A stretch of DNA of 45,636 nt from an uncultured Actinoplanes sp. (GTDB lineage Bacteria > Actinomycetota > Actinomycetes > Mycobacteriales > Micromonosporaceae): contig NZ_CAKUCL010000034.1 of NCBI RefSeq assembly GCF_934643405.1, forward strand, positions 1-45,636, given 5' to 3'. The translations under genes and the position numbers were made by a program. The notes below the pieces were generated by a model, which worked only from the letters and a program-made list of their open reading frames with translations, ran no database searches and had not been told where the DNA came from. Below are positions 1-8,252 of the stretch, piece by piece (position 1 is the stretch's first letter; each line of letters begins with the position of its first letter).

Positions 1-1264
1 GGGTCGCACCGGCCGGGAGCCCGCCGCCGGGCCGGCCACCGTCCCCCGCGACTCCCGCGCCCGGCAGGCCCCCGGTGCCCGGCGCGGCTCCCGGCTGGGC
101 CGCCGCCGGGGAGTCCACGGTGACCACCTCCGGTGCGGGCGACCCGGCGACGGCGGGGGCCGAGGTGCCTGAGCCGAACGACGGGGTGGGCGCGGGAGTG
201 GTGCCGGACTGCGCCTCGGTGCGGTCGCCCGGCGCCAGGGCCGATCCGATGCCCACCGCGGCGGCGGCGACGACCACTCCGGCGGCGGCCCACCGCAGTG
301 GCCTTCTCCGGCTGGGCGGGGAGTCGAGCGCGACCACCGGGACGGCGGGCGCACCGGAGGGCGCGGCGGGCGACAGGGGCGCCAGCGCGGCGCCGGCCGG
401 CGAGGCACCGGACGGGGCCGACATCGCGGCGGCGGCCTCGGACAGGACCTCGGCCACCTCGGCGGCCGTGGGTCTGCGATCCGGGTTCTTCTCCAGGCAT
501 CGGTGGCACAGGGTCACGGCGTACGCGGGAATGCCCGGAATCTCCGGTAGCGGGGTGGGCGGCAGGTAGATGTGGGCGGTCAGCATCCGGGTGGTCTGTT
601 CCTCGTTCCACGGGGAGCGACCGGCCAGCAGGCGGTACAGCAGGATGCCGAGGGAGTACACATCGGACGCCGGCACCACCACGTCGTTCAGCAGCCGTTC
701 CGGTGCCAGGTACGTCGGGGTGCCCTCGACCATGAATTCCTCGGTGCCGGAGCGGCCCGGGGCCACCGCGGCGGCAATGCCGAAGTCGACCACCTTGGCG
801 CCGGTGGGGGACAGGATGACGTTGGCCGGCTTGACGTCCCGGTGCACCAGGCCCTCGGCGTGCGCGGCGGCCAGCCCGGCGGCGATCTCGGAACAGATGC
901 GGATCGCGTCGCGGGGCGCGATCGTCTCCTGGGACACCCGGCGCAGGAGCGTTCCGCCGGGCACGAGCTCCATCACGACGTACGGGAAGACGCCCTTGTC
1001 CGTGGTCACCTCGCCGTAGTCGTGCACCTGGGCGACGTTGGGGTGGGCGAGAGCCGCCGCCGCACGCGCCTCGTGCCGGATCCGCCCGCGGGACTCCTCG
1101 TCGGCCGCGTGCTTCGCGGCGAGCATCTTGATCGCGACGGTCCGGTCCAGCACGTCGTCGTGAGCACGCCAGACGACCGCCATGCCGCCCGAGCCGAGGG
1201 GGGCGAGCAGCCGGTACCGGCCGGCGAGCAGGAAGCCGGCGTGATCCGCATCACGGGTCGTCAT
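1..1264 (-). CDS. Serine/threonine protein kinase, membrane-anchored (3' end outside window)
   Basis: Hanks-type kinase reading leftward from an ATG at 1264 (begins MTTRDADHAG) and still open at base 1. Visible motifs are the glycine loop LGSGGMAVVW, the ATP lysine in VAIKML (Lys46), HRDVKPANV, VDFGIA in place of DFG, and YLAPE. After the catalytic domain comes an Ala/Pro/Ser linker, a basic stretch and one membrane segment near residues 310-330. A low-complexity Pro/Ala/Gly/Ser extracytoplasmic tail then runs off the edge. The family phosphorylates cytoplasmic Ser/Thr targets in response to signals at the surface. No PASTA or other named sensor domain is visible in the part present, so the input is unknown. 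It is divergent from the DnaJ gene, with 113 bp between the starts. Confidence 0.95.
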   Translation of the reverse strand, partial: MTTRDADHAGFLLAGRYRLLAPLGSGGMAVVWRAHDDVLDRTVAIKMLAAKHAADEESRGRIRHEARAAAALAHPNVAQVHDYGEVTTDKGVFPYVVMELVPGGTLLRRVSQETIAPRDAIRICSEIAAGLAAAHAEGLVHRDVKPANVILSPTGAKVVDFGIAAAVAPGRSGTEEFMVEGTPTYLAPERLLNDVVVPASDVYSLGILLYRLLAGRSPWNEEQTTRMLTAHIYLPPTPLPEIPGIPAYAVTLCHRCLEKNPDRRPTAAEVAEVLSEAAAAMSAPSGASPAGAALAPLSPAAPSGAPAVPVVALDSPPSRRRPLRWAAAGVVVAAAAVGIGSALAPGDRTEAQSGTTPAPTPSFGSGTSAPAVAGSPAPEVVTVDSPAAAQPGAAPGTGGLPGAGVAGDGGRPGGGLPAGAT

Positions 1265-1377
1265 CCGAGGCAGTCTGCCGTCAATGGCCGACTTTCGCAT
1301 CCCTGTCCGGATCGAGCAGCGGGAATAGCCGCGGGCCGGATGCCGCTCACCTGCATGCACGAGAGGAGCAAGGCACA

Positions 1378-2160
1378 GTGCCCACGACCACAGGCGACTA
1401 CTACGAGATTCTGGGCGTGGAGCGGGACGCGTCGCAGCAGGAGATCCAGCGCGCGTACCGCAAGCTCGCCCGGCGGCTGCACCCGGACGTCAACCCCGAC
1501 CCGGAGGCCGAGGAGACCTTCAAGCGCGTCAACGAGGCGTACGAGACGCTCTCCAACCCGAAGAAGCGGGCCGAGTACGACGAACCGGCCACCGCCGGCG
1601 TCAGCCTGGAGGACATCTTCGGCGGCCTCTTCGGTGGCTGGGCCTCGGCGGCCATGACCATCCAGGTGGAGCTGGATCTCACGGTCGAGCAGGCGTACGC
1701 CGGTGGGTCGCGCCACATCACGCTGCGCACCATGGACGGCGACCGGGAGATCGACGTCGAGCTGCCCGCCGGCATCAGTGACGGGGACATGGTCCACGTG
1801 CCGGCCGGCGAGGACGAGCAGGGCGACGTCTATCTGGTGATCCGCCTGATCCCGCACCCGCGGTACACGGTGCGCGGCCGCGATCTGATCGTCGAGCTGG
1901 CGGTGGCGCCCTGGGAGGCGGTGCTCGGCGCCGACGTCCCGGTGGAGACGCCGGGCGGCGTCGTCGACGTGAAGGTGCCGGCCGGATCGCCGTCCGGGCG
2001 GCGGCTGCGGCTGCGCGGTCACGGCCTGCCGAACCCGCGCGGCGGCAACGGAGGTGACCTGTACGCGGAACTGACCGTGGTGGCCCCCACCCAGCTCTCC
2101 GACCAGGACCGTGAGCTGTGGGAGCGGCTCGCCTCAACGGCGACCTTCGATCCCCGCTGA
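1378..2160 (+). CDS. DnaJ-class co-chaperone without zinc finger (type B, CbpA-like)
   Basis: 260 residues. An N-terminal J domain (about 7-70) carries the invariant HPD at 35-37, which stimulates the DnaK ATPase. A very short Gly/Phe link (EDIFGGLFGG) leads directly into the two beta-barrel substrate-binding domains of DnaJ C (about 90-250). The four CxxCxGxG zinc modules of true DnaJ are absent, which makes it a class B/CbpA-like J protein. The GTG start at 1378 is preceded by GAGAGGAG. No dnaK or grpE lies nearby, so it probably serves a DnaK encoded elsewhere. I found no CIRCE (HrcA) or HAIR (HspR) operator upstream. Confidence 0.93.
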   Translation: MPTTTGDYYEILGVERDASQQEIQRAYRKLARRLHPDVNPDPEAEETFKRVNEAYETLSNPKKRAEYDEPATAGVSLEDIFGGLFGGWASAAMTIQVELDLTVEQAYAGGSRHITLRTMDGDREIDVELPAGISDGDMVHVPAGEDEQGDVYLVIRLIPHPRYTVRGRDLIVELAVAPWEAVLGADVPVETPGGVVDVKVPAGSPSGRRLRLRGHGLPNPRGGNGGDLYAELTVVAPTQLSDQDRELWERLASTATFDPR

Positions 2161-2256
2161 GTTCACTCCCGGCCTGTCCACATGGCGTCATGTCGCCTGT
2201 GCGGCAGCGCCGGGAGCTTTTGGTGAGACATCGGCCGACTTGAGAATGCGTGTCGC

Positions 2257-2274
2257 CGCCTCGTTTTCGAGGCG
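2257..2274 (+). promoter_or_regulatory. Small hairpin in 5' leader of the subtilase gene
   Basis: CGCCTCG, TTTT loop, CGAGGCG: a perfect 7-bp stem ending 24 nt before the TTG start at 2299 and upstream of its GAAGGAG ribosome-binding site. It could stabilise the mRNA 5' end or affect translation. No function is shown. Confidence 0.35.
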
Positions 2275-2298
2275 CCGGTTACGTGAAGGAGCCGACCT

Positions 2299-5200
2299 TT
2301 GTCACCATCTCGCCCATTCACCGGTGCGTTCGTCGGTCTCCTGCTCGGAGCCGCGGCCGTGACCGGGCTTCCGCCAGGGCCCGCGGCGGCCGCGACCCCG
2401 GCCGCGCCGGCACCCGGCACCCCCACCGGGCAGTCGATCACCCTCATCACCGGAGACGTCGTCGCGCTGGCCCCCGCCGGCGACGGACGGTATGCGGCGA
2501 CGGTGCGGCCCGGTCCCGGCCGGCAGAACATCCGGTTCCGGACCACCGAGACCAAAGAGGGCGTCCGGGTCGTCCCGTCCGACGCCGTGCCCATGCTCGC
2601 CGACGGACAGCTTGACGCCGAGCTGTTCGACGTGCAGCACCTGATCGCCGACGGATACGGCGACGCCGCGAGCAAGACCCTGCCGCTGATCGTGCAGTCC
2701 GGCGCCACCGGCACGACGCGTGCGTTCGGCGCCGCCGCCGGCACGCCGCTTCCCAGCATCGGCGCGGTCGCCGTGCAGGCCGGCAAGGACACGCTCGCGG
2801 CCTTCTGGCGTACCCAGGCAAGCGCCCGCAAGGCCGCGGACGCCCCGCGGAAGATCTGGTTGGACGGCAAGGTCAAGGCATCGCTCGACGGCAGCGCGGA
2901 GCAGATCGGCGCGCCGGCCGCCTGGCAGGCCGGGCTCGACGGCAACGGCGTGAAGGTGGCGGTGCTCGATACCGGCGCCGACTTCACCCACCCCGACCTC
3001 GCCGGACGGGTCGTCGGCAAGCAGGACTTCAGCACCGGCAGCACCGACGCGGCCGACCACTACGGGCACGGCACGCACGTCGCCGCTACGGTGGCCGGCG
3101 CCGGACCACGCCCGGGTGTCGCGCCCGGCGCGCAACTGCTGATCGGCAAGGTGCTCGAGGACAACGGCATCGGCACCCAGTCACAGATCATCGAGGGCAT
3201 GCAGTGGGCGGCCGGTCAGGGCGCCCGCGTGATCAACATGAGCCTCGGCGGTCCCGCGACCGACGGCACCGACCCGATGGCCGCTGCCGTCGACGAACTC
3301 AGCGCCTCGACCGGCGCGCTGTTCGTGGTCGCCGCCGGCAACGAGGGCGCGGAGTACTCGGTCGGCACGCCCGGCACGGCCCGCTCGGCCCTGACCGTCG
3401 GCGCGGTCGACAGCCGGGACCAGCTCGCCGAGTTCTCCAGCCGCGGACCCGCCATCGGTCAGGGTCTCAAGCCGGAGGTCACCGCTCCCGGCGTCGACAT
3501 CGTCGCCGCCCGCGCGGCCGGCACCACCATGGGCGAGGTCGTCGACGAGCTGCACACCCGTGCCTCCGGGACCTCGATGGCCACGCCGCACGTGGCCGGC
3601 GCCGCCGCGATCGTCGCGCAGCAGCACCCGTCGTGGACCGGCAAGCAGATCAAGGACGCGCTGGTCAGCACGGCCAAGAACACCCCGGGCACCAGCGTGT
3701 ACGGGCAGGGCGCCGGACGGGTCGACCTGGCCCGCGTTGTCGCCCAGAAGGTCACCGGCACCGGCGTGGCCGACTTCGGCCTGTTGTCCACCAAGGACAG
3801 TAAGCCGGTGACGAAGACGGTCACCTACGCCAACGGCGGCGCCACACCGGTCACCCTGACCCTGACCGACGACCTGGACGCGGTCAGCACCGACGTCCCG
3901 GCAGTCACGGTGCCGGCCGGCGGCAGCGCGACCGTCACCGTGCGCTTCGACCGGACCAAGTCGGGCCTGGGCGTGCACGGCGGCTGGCTGACCGCGACCG
4001 GCCCGGACGGAATCCGGGTCACCACCGCGATCGGCGTCACCCTCGACCCGCCGCACCACAAGGTCACGTTCACCGCGGTGGGCCGTGACGGCCAGCCCGC
4101 CGGTGTGCCCCTGCTGCAGATGTTCGGCGACGACCGGCGATTCGACGTGATGGGCTACATCGACCTCTATCTGGGGCCGCCGACCTTCGAGGTGGCCGAG
4201 GGCGACTACCTGGTGGACGCGACGATCGGCACCGACGGCACCCACCCCGAGGACAGCCTGGTCACCATGCCGGAGCTGACCGTCGACCGGGACATGACGG
4301 TGGTGCTGGACGCCCGCAAGGCGAACCCGGTCACGATCGAGACGCCGAAGCCGGTCGAGGCACGCAGCGGGACCAGCTTCTACGTGCACCGCGTTCTCGG
4401 TTCCGGCCGCCAGATCGACAACGGGTACCTGGACCACGCCGGCGTCAAGCAGCTCAACGTGACGCCGACCGCCAAGCCGCGCCGTGGCACGTACGAGTTC
4501 TCGTCGCGCTGGCAGCTGGAGGCGCCGCTGACCGAGGTCACCGTCCCGGGGGTGTCCGGACGGCTGGACGTGTCGCTGTTCGGCAGCTCCCCGGTGTACC
4601 AGGGAGCCCGTCGCTTCGACCTGGTCGCGGGGCTGTCCGGCGACGTACGGGGTAAGGCCGTGATCCTGGATCACGACGACACCACCGACGAGTATGCGCA
4701 GATACAGGCCGCCGCCGGCGCCGGCGCCGGCGCGGTGTTCATCGTTCGTCGCGAGGGAGTCAGCGTCGGGTCGCCCTACAACCCGGACGGCGAGCGGCTC
4801 CCCGTCCTGGCCGTGATGATCGCGCAGGAGGACGGCCGGAAGGTGCTCGCCCGGGCGAAGAAGCCGGGCGCCACCCTCACGCTGACGCTGTCCCCGTCCA
4901 GCCCGTACCTGTACGACGTCTTCCAGGTCTCCCCGGACCGGGTGCCGGACCGGATCATCTATCGGGTGACCGCGGCGAACTCGCAGCGGATCACCTCGCG
5001 CTACGCGGACAACGGCGGCTTCGAATGGGTGCGGGAGCAGCGTTTCGGCTGGCGGCCGTGGCAGGCCTACTCGTGGAACGACCTGCAGCGCAACGTCTAC
5101 ACGCCGTCCGTACGGGAAGAATGGGTCTCGGTCGGCGACAGTGTCTGGCGGCACATGGTCCACCACGCGTTCCCGTGGAACGACATGGAGGCCTCGTTCG

Positions 5201-5871
5201 ACAACGGGATCGCCGACACCCCGACCTCGTACCGCAAGGCCGGGACGTCGTCCGACATCTGGTACTCGCCGGTGGTCCGGCCCGCCGCGGCGCCGGGCAT
5301 CGCGAACACCCGCACCGGCGACGTGCTGAACCTGCGCATCGCCCAGTACGTCGACAGCACCGACAGGCACTGGCTGCCGCGGCCGGCCGACCAGCACGAC
5401 ATGTCGTCCGCTCAGCTCTATCGCAACGGCGAGCTGGTGGCCGACCTGCCGGACACGTGGCGCGACGTCCCGGTCCCGGCCGGCGACGCCACCTACCGGC
5501 TGACGCTGGCGACCTCGCGTGACGTCGGCGCGGACTGGGCCTACGGCACCTCGACGAACACCGAGTGGACCTTCCGGTCCCGAGGGTCCGGCCCGCTGCC
5601 CCTGCTTCAGGTCTCGTACCGGGCGCCGGTCGCTCTCGACGGCACGGCGACCGGGAAGCCGCACCTGCTCGGCGTGACGGTTCCGGGGGCCCGATCGGTA
5701 CGGGTGGAGACGTCCTCCGATGCCGGCAAGACCTGGCAGGTGGCCCCGGCCAAGGGCTCGTCCGTGCTGGTGCCGGCCGGGCACGGGACGGTGTCGCTGC
5801 GGGTGACGGCCACCGACCGGGACGGCAACAGCGTCCGGCAGACGATCCTTCAGGCGTACGGACGGTCATGA
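2299..5871 (+). CDS. Secreted S8 family serine peptidase (subtilase), 1190 aa
   Basis: Large subtilisin-like protease. The TTG start at 2299 is chosen for the GAAGGAG 7 nt upstream and because it begins a good Sec signal peptide (hydrophobic core about 10-24, Ala-rich end near 32). The catalytic triad is intact: Asp224 in VAVLDTGAD, His257 in GHGTHVA, Ser426 in GTSMATPHVAG. A propeptide-like region occupies about 40-200 and the catalytic domain about 205-490. A beta-rich region follows, then a PA-like insert (about 770-860, VRGKAVILDHDD...AGAVFIV) and further domains I cannot name. Such enzymes degrade extracellular protein. The gene is monocistronic, closed by a strong hairpin. Its length is well above a minimal subtilase because of the roughly 700-residue C-terminal part. 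Confidence 0.95.
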   Translation: MSPSRPFTGAFVGLLLGAAAVTGLPPGPAAAATPAAPAPGTPTGQSITLITGDVVALAPAGDGRYAATVRPGPGRQNIRFRTTETKEGVRVVPSDAVPMLADGQLDAELFDVQHLIADGYGDAASKTLPLIVQSGATGTTRAFGAAAGTPLPSIGAVAVQAGKDTLAAFWRTQASARKAADAPRKIWLDGKVKASLDGSAEQIGAPAAWQAGLDGNGVKVAVLDTGADFTHPDLAGRVVGKQDFSTGSTDAADHYGHGTHVAATVAGAGPRPGVAPGAQLLIGKVLEDNGIGTQSQIIEGMQWAAGQGARVINMSLGGPATDGTDPMAAAVDELSASTGALFVVAAGNEGAEYSVGTPGTARSALTVGAVDSRDQLAEFSSRGPAIGQGLKPEVTAPGVDIVAARAAGTTMGEVVDELHTRASGTSMATPHVAGAAAIVAQQHPSWTGKQIKDALVSTAKNTPGTSVYGQGAGRVDLARVVAQKVTGTGVADFGLLSTKDSKPVTKTVTYANGGATPVTLTLTDDLDAVSTDVPAVTVPAGGSATVTVRFDRTKSGLGVHGGWLTATGPDGIRVTTAIGVTLDPPHHKVTFTAVGRDGQPAGVPLLQMFGDDRRFDVMGYIDLYLGPPTFEVAEGDYLVDATIGTDGTHPEDSLVTMPELTVDRDMTVVLDARKANPVTIETPKPVEARSGTSFYVHRVLGSGRQIDNGYLDHAGVKQLNVTPTAKPRRGTYEFSSRWQLEAPLTEVTVPGVSGRLDVSLFGSSPVYQGARRFDLVAGLSGDVRGKAVILDHDDTTDEYAQIQAAAGAGAGAVFIVRREGVSVGSPYNPDGERLPVLAVMIAQEDGRKVLARAKKPGATLTLTLSPSSPYLYDVFQVSPDRVPDRIIYRVTAANSQRITSRYADNGGFEWVREQRFGWRPWQAYSWNDLQRNVYTPSVREEWVSVGDSVWRHMVHHAFPWNDMEASFDNGIADTPTSYRKAGTSSDIWYSPVVRPAAAPGIANTRTGDVLNLRIAQYVDSTDRHWLPRPADQHDMSSAQLYRNGELVADLPDTWRDVPVPAGDATYRLTLATSRDVGADWAYGTSTNTEWTFRSRGSGPLPLLQVSYRAPVALDGTATGKPHLLGVTVPGARSVRVETSSDAGKTWQVAPAKGSSVLVPAGHGTVSLRVTATDRDGNSVRQTILQAYGRS

Positions 5872-5874
5872 CAC

Positions 5875-5913
5875 CGATCGGCGGGGGCGCGGGTTTCGCG
5901 CCCCCGCCGATCG
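5875..5913 (+). terminator. Strong hairpin terminator after the subtilase gene
   Basis: Perfect 17-bp stem: CGATCGGCGGGGGCGCG, loop GGTTT, CGCGCCCCCGCCGATCG, starting 4 nt after the stop codon. There is no U-tract, as is common in actinobacteria. It lies between convergent genes and could act on both strands. Confidence 0.8.
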
Positions 5914-5915
5914 CA

Positions 5916-5952
5916 CCGGTGGCGCCACGTCAGGTTTCGTGGGCGCCACCGG
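5916..5952. terminator. Second inverted repeat between convergent genes
   Basis: CCGGTGGCGC at 5916-5925 pairs with GCGCCACCGG at 5943-5952 across a 17-nt loop, directly after the first hairpin. It is a probable back-up or opposite-strand terminator for the leftward regulator gene ending at 5983. Confidence 0.5.
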
Positions 5953-5982
5953 CGGTCGTCGCCGACCTCCGGATCGGCGCGC

Positions 5983-6930
5983 TCACAACCAGCCGCGCTT
6001 GCCGGCCTGGAAGGCCAGGCCCGCGCGGGTGTCCACGCCGGCGACGACCATGAGCCGGTCCAGCCGCCGCTGCACCGTGCGGCGGCTGACGCCCAGCTGG
6101 GTGGCGATGGACTTGTCGGGCATCCCGGCCACGAAGAGGGAGAGCAGCAGCTTGTCCGGCTCTTCCTCGGTGTGCTCGGCGTGGATGGGCGTCGCCCGCT
6201 TCCAGTAGCTCTCGAACAGCGCGGTGAGGGCGTCCAGCAGCTCGCTCGACCTGATCACCGCGGCGCTCGGCTGGCCCACGCCCCGGGAGGCGTCCGGGAC
6301 CAGCGGGCAGATCGCCACCGCACCGTCGGCGATCGCGAGCCGTACCGGAAGGGCCGGCAGTGTCCTGGACTGCTCGCCCAGCGCGATGGCCTCCACGATG
6401 CTGTCCAGTTCGCCGGGTTTCTCCAGCAGCTCCAGCTCGTAGATCGCCCGGTACCGCACGCCGCGTTGCAGAGCCGAGGTCTCCTCGGTGTTCTCCGGCC
6501 CCTGCATGGCGATCGGGTTGGCCCGGCAGAACCAGAGGATCTCCTCGCGCGCCTCGTCCTGCATGGCCCGCAGCCGCTCCCGCAGCGCGCCGGCCCCCAC
6601 CACGATCTCGACCAGGTGGTCCGCGTGCCGGCGGCGGGTGTTGCTGCGGTACTCCTCGCTGAGCGCGGCCACCATCTGGCGGGCCGATTCGAGGGCTTGC
6701 TGCTCCCGGAGCAGCCGCTCGCCGAGCGCGACGTCCGGCGGCAGGGCGTGAAAGGGCGGCCCGGCGGTGGCCAATCCCTTGCGGCGCAACGCTTCAAGGA
6801 GGGCGACCGCCTCGGCCGCGGGGATGCCGGCCTGCACGGCGAGTTCCTCGGGACCGGCGCCGGCCAGCCTCACCAGCAGCCGGTACGCGTGCTGTTCGGG
6901 GGCGCTCAGCAAGTCCAGCACATCTGACAC
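5983..6930 (-). CDS. TrmB/LuxR-type transcriptional regulator
   Basis: 315 residues. The N-terminus (about 1-70) looks like a TrmB-type winged helix (LDLLSAPEQHAYRLLVR, then EELAVQAGIPAAEAVALLEALRRKGL). A middle region (about 100-240) matches the effector or phospholipase-D-like part seen in such proteins. The C-terminus (about 262-315) is a LuxR-type helix-turn-helix: DKSIATQLGVSRRTVQRRLDRL. This architecture is common in actinobacteria; ligands are mostly unknown. It is divergent from the decarboxylase gene with about 150 bp between starts and a dyad in the middle, so it probably controls itself and that gene (inference). Confidence 0.85.
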   Translation of the reverse strand: MSDVLDLLSAPEQHAYRLLVRLAGAGPEELAVQAGIPAAEAVALLEALRRKGLATAGPPFHALPPDVALGERLLREQQALESARQMVAALSEEYRSNTRRRHADHLVEIVVGAGALRERLRAMQDEAREEILWFCRANPIAMQGPENTEETSALQRGVRYRAIYELELLEKPGELDSIVEAIALGEQSRTLPALPVRLAIADGAVAICPLVPDASRGVGQPSAAVIRSSELLDALTALFESYWKRATPIHAEHTEEEPDKLLLSLFVAGMPDKSIATQLGVSRRTVQRRLDRLMVVAGVDTRAGLAFQAGKRGWL

Positions 6931-7017
6931 GCGAGACAGGGTAGGGACGAAGCCCGGCCACCGGTACCGGCAACGTCACACACGGCCGCCCCTTCGGGCC
7001 ACCGGCCAGGGGTAGTG

Positions 7018-7042
7018 ACTATACGTAGAAGCTATGCATACT
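7018..7042. promoter_or_regulatory. AT-rich imperfect dyad and candidate overlapping divergent promoters
   Basis: TATACGTAG, AAG, CTATGCATA (7020-7040) is a 9-3-9 inverted repeat matching at 7 of 9 pairs, conspicuously AT-rich here. On the minus strand it contains TATAGT (7023-7018), a good -10 for the regulator gene. On the plus strand CATACT (7037-7042) could be the -10 for the decarboxylase. A protein bound here would block both promoters. No convincing -35 hexamers are seen. Confidence 0.45.
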
Positions 7043-7081
7043 CTGAGTGTCCGCGTATCCCGACACGGAGGACACCGAGCC

Positions 7082-8245
7082 ATGACGATGACGGCCACGC
7101 CGCAAAGGGCCATAACCACCACGCCATGTCTGGTCATCGATGTCGACGTGGCCGTCGAGCAGTATCGACGGATCCACCGGGCCTTCCGGACCGCGCAGGT
7201 GCACTACGCGGTGAAGGCCAACCCGGAACTCCCGCTGCTGCGCCGGCTGTCCGCCGCGGGTTGCCTGTTCGACGTCGCCGGCCGCCACGAGATCGACCTC
7301 TGCCTGGCGGCCGGCGCCGACCCGGCCACGCTCTCCTACGGCCACACGATCAAGAAGGCCGACGACATCGCTCACGCGTACGCCGCCGGCGTGCGCCTGT
7401 TCGCCTTCGACAGCCGCGAGGAGCTCGACAAGATCGCCGCACACGCCCCGGGATCGGCGGTTCTGTGCCGGTTGCTCGCGTCGAGCAAGGGCGCGCTGTG
7501 GCCGCTGAGCCGCAAGTTCGGCTGTGTGCCCGAGATGGCCGGCGACCTCATGCGCCGCGCGGCGGCGCTCGGCCTCGACCCGGCCGGCGTCTCCTTTCAC
7601 GTCGGCTCGCAGCAGCTCGATCCCGGCCGCTGGGAACCGAGCATCGCCACCGCCGCCGAGCTCTTCGCCGACCTGCGCGCGGACGGCCTGACACCGCGCA
7701 TCCTCAACGCCGGCGGCGGCTTCCCGGTCGACTACCGCACCCCGGCGGCGCCCATCGAGGCCTACGCGGAGGCGATCGACGCGGCGATGACCCGGAATTT
7801 CGGGCCGGACGCCCCGGAGCTAATGATCGAGCCCGGCCGCTACATCGCCGCGCCGGCGGGTGTCCTGCACGCCCAAGTGGTGCTGGTCTCCACCAAGTCC
7901 TACGAGGACGAGCCGCGCTGGGTGTACCTGGACGTAGGCCGGTTCGGCGGGCTGGCCGAAACCGAGGACGAAGCGATCCACTACCAACTGGAAACCGGGC
8001 GCGACGGCGGCCCGGCCGGACCGGTGATCCTGGCCGGCCCGACCTGTGACAGCGTCGACATCCTGTACCAGCGCACCCCGTACGAGCTGCCGCTGGACCT
8101 GCGCGCCGGCGACGTCGTGCGGATCCTGGGCACCGGCGCCTACACGGCCACCTACGCCTCGGTCGGCTTCAACGGGCTGCCCCCGCTGCGGACGGTCTGC
8201 GGATCTGCCGGAAAGTCTTCAGCGGCCCCCGCCGGGAGCCGATAA
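7082..8245 (+). CDS. Group III (alanine racemase-fold) PLP-dependent decarboxylase, ornithine/lysine type
   Basis: 387 residues from the ATG at 7082, chosen over an in-frame ATG at 7034 because GGAGGA sits 9 nt upstream. It has an N-terminal PLP-binding barrel with Lys45 in HYAVKANPE (Schiff-base lysine), HVGSQ, the phosphate loop NAGGGFP and EPGRY. The C-terminal beta domain carries Cys322 in GPTCDSVD, the catalytic cysteine supplied across the dimer in ornithine decarboxylases. The family makes putrescine or cadaverine from ornithine or lysine. Substrate cannot be decided by eye, but the TCDSxD box favours basic amino acids over diaminopimelate. The exported-protein gene begins 7 nt after its stop, so cotranscription is likely. 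Confidence 0.9.
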   Translation: MTMTATPQRAITTTPCLVIDVDVAVEQYRRIHRAFRTAQVHYAVKANPELPLLRRLSAAGCLFDVAGRHEIDLCLAAGADPATLSYGHTIKKADDIAHAYAAGVRLFAFDSREELDKIAAHAPGSAVLCRLLASSKGALWPLSRKFGCVPEMAGDLMRRAAALGLDPAGVSFHVGSQQLDPGRWEPSIATAAELFADLRADGLTPRILNAGGGFPVDYRTPAAPIEAYAEAIDAAMTRNFGPDAPELMIEPGRYIAAPAGVLHAQVVLVSTKSYEDEPRWVYLDVGRFGGLAETEDEAIHYQLETGRDGGPAGPVILAGPTCDSVDILYQRTPYELPLDLRAGDVVRILGTGAYTATYASVGFNGLPPLRTVCGSAGKSSAAPAGSR

Positions 8246-8252
8246 CGGCACC

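Noticed and set aside
1265..1377. Heat-shock operator (CIRCE or HAIR) before the DnaJ gene
   Set aside because: Neither TTAGCACTC-type nor CTTGAGT-type inverted repeats are found.
3181..5784. 867-codon open frame on the minus strand opposite the subtilase
   Set aside because: It is the complementary-frame shadow of a GC-rich gene: Arg/Gly/His/Val-rich, no family resemblance, while the plus strand has an intact catalytic triad and signal peptide.
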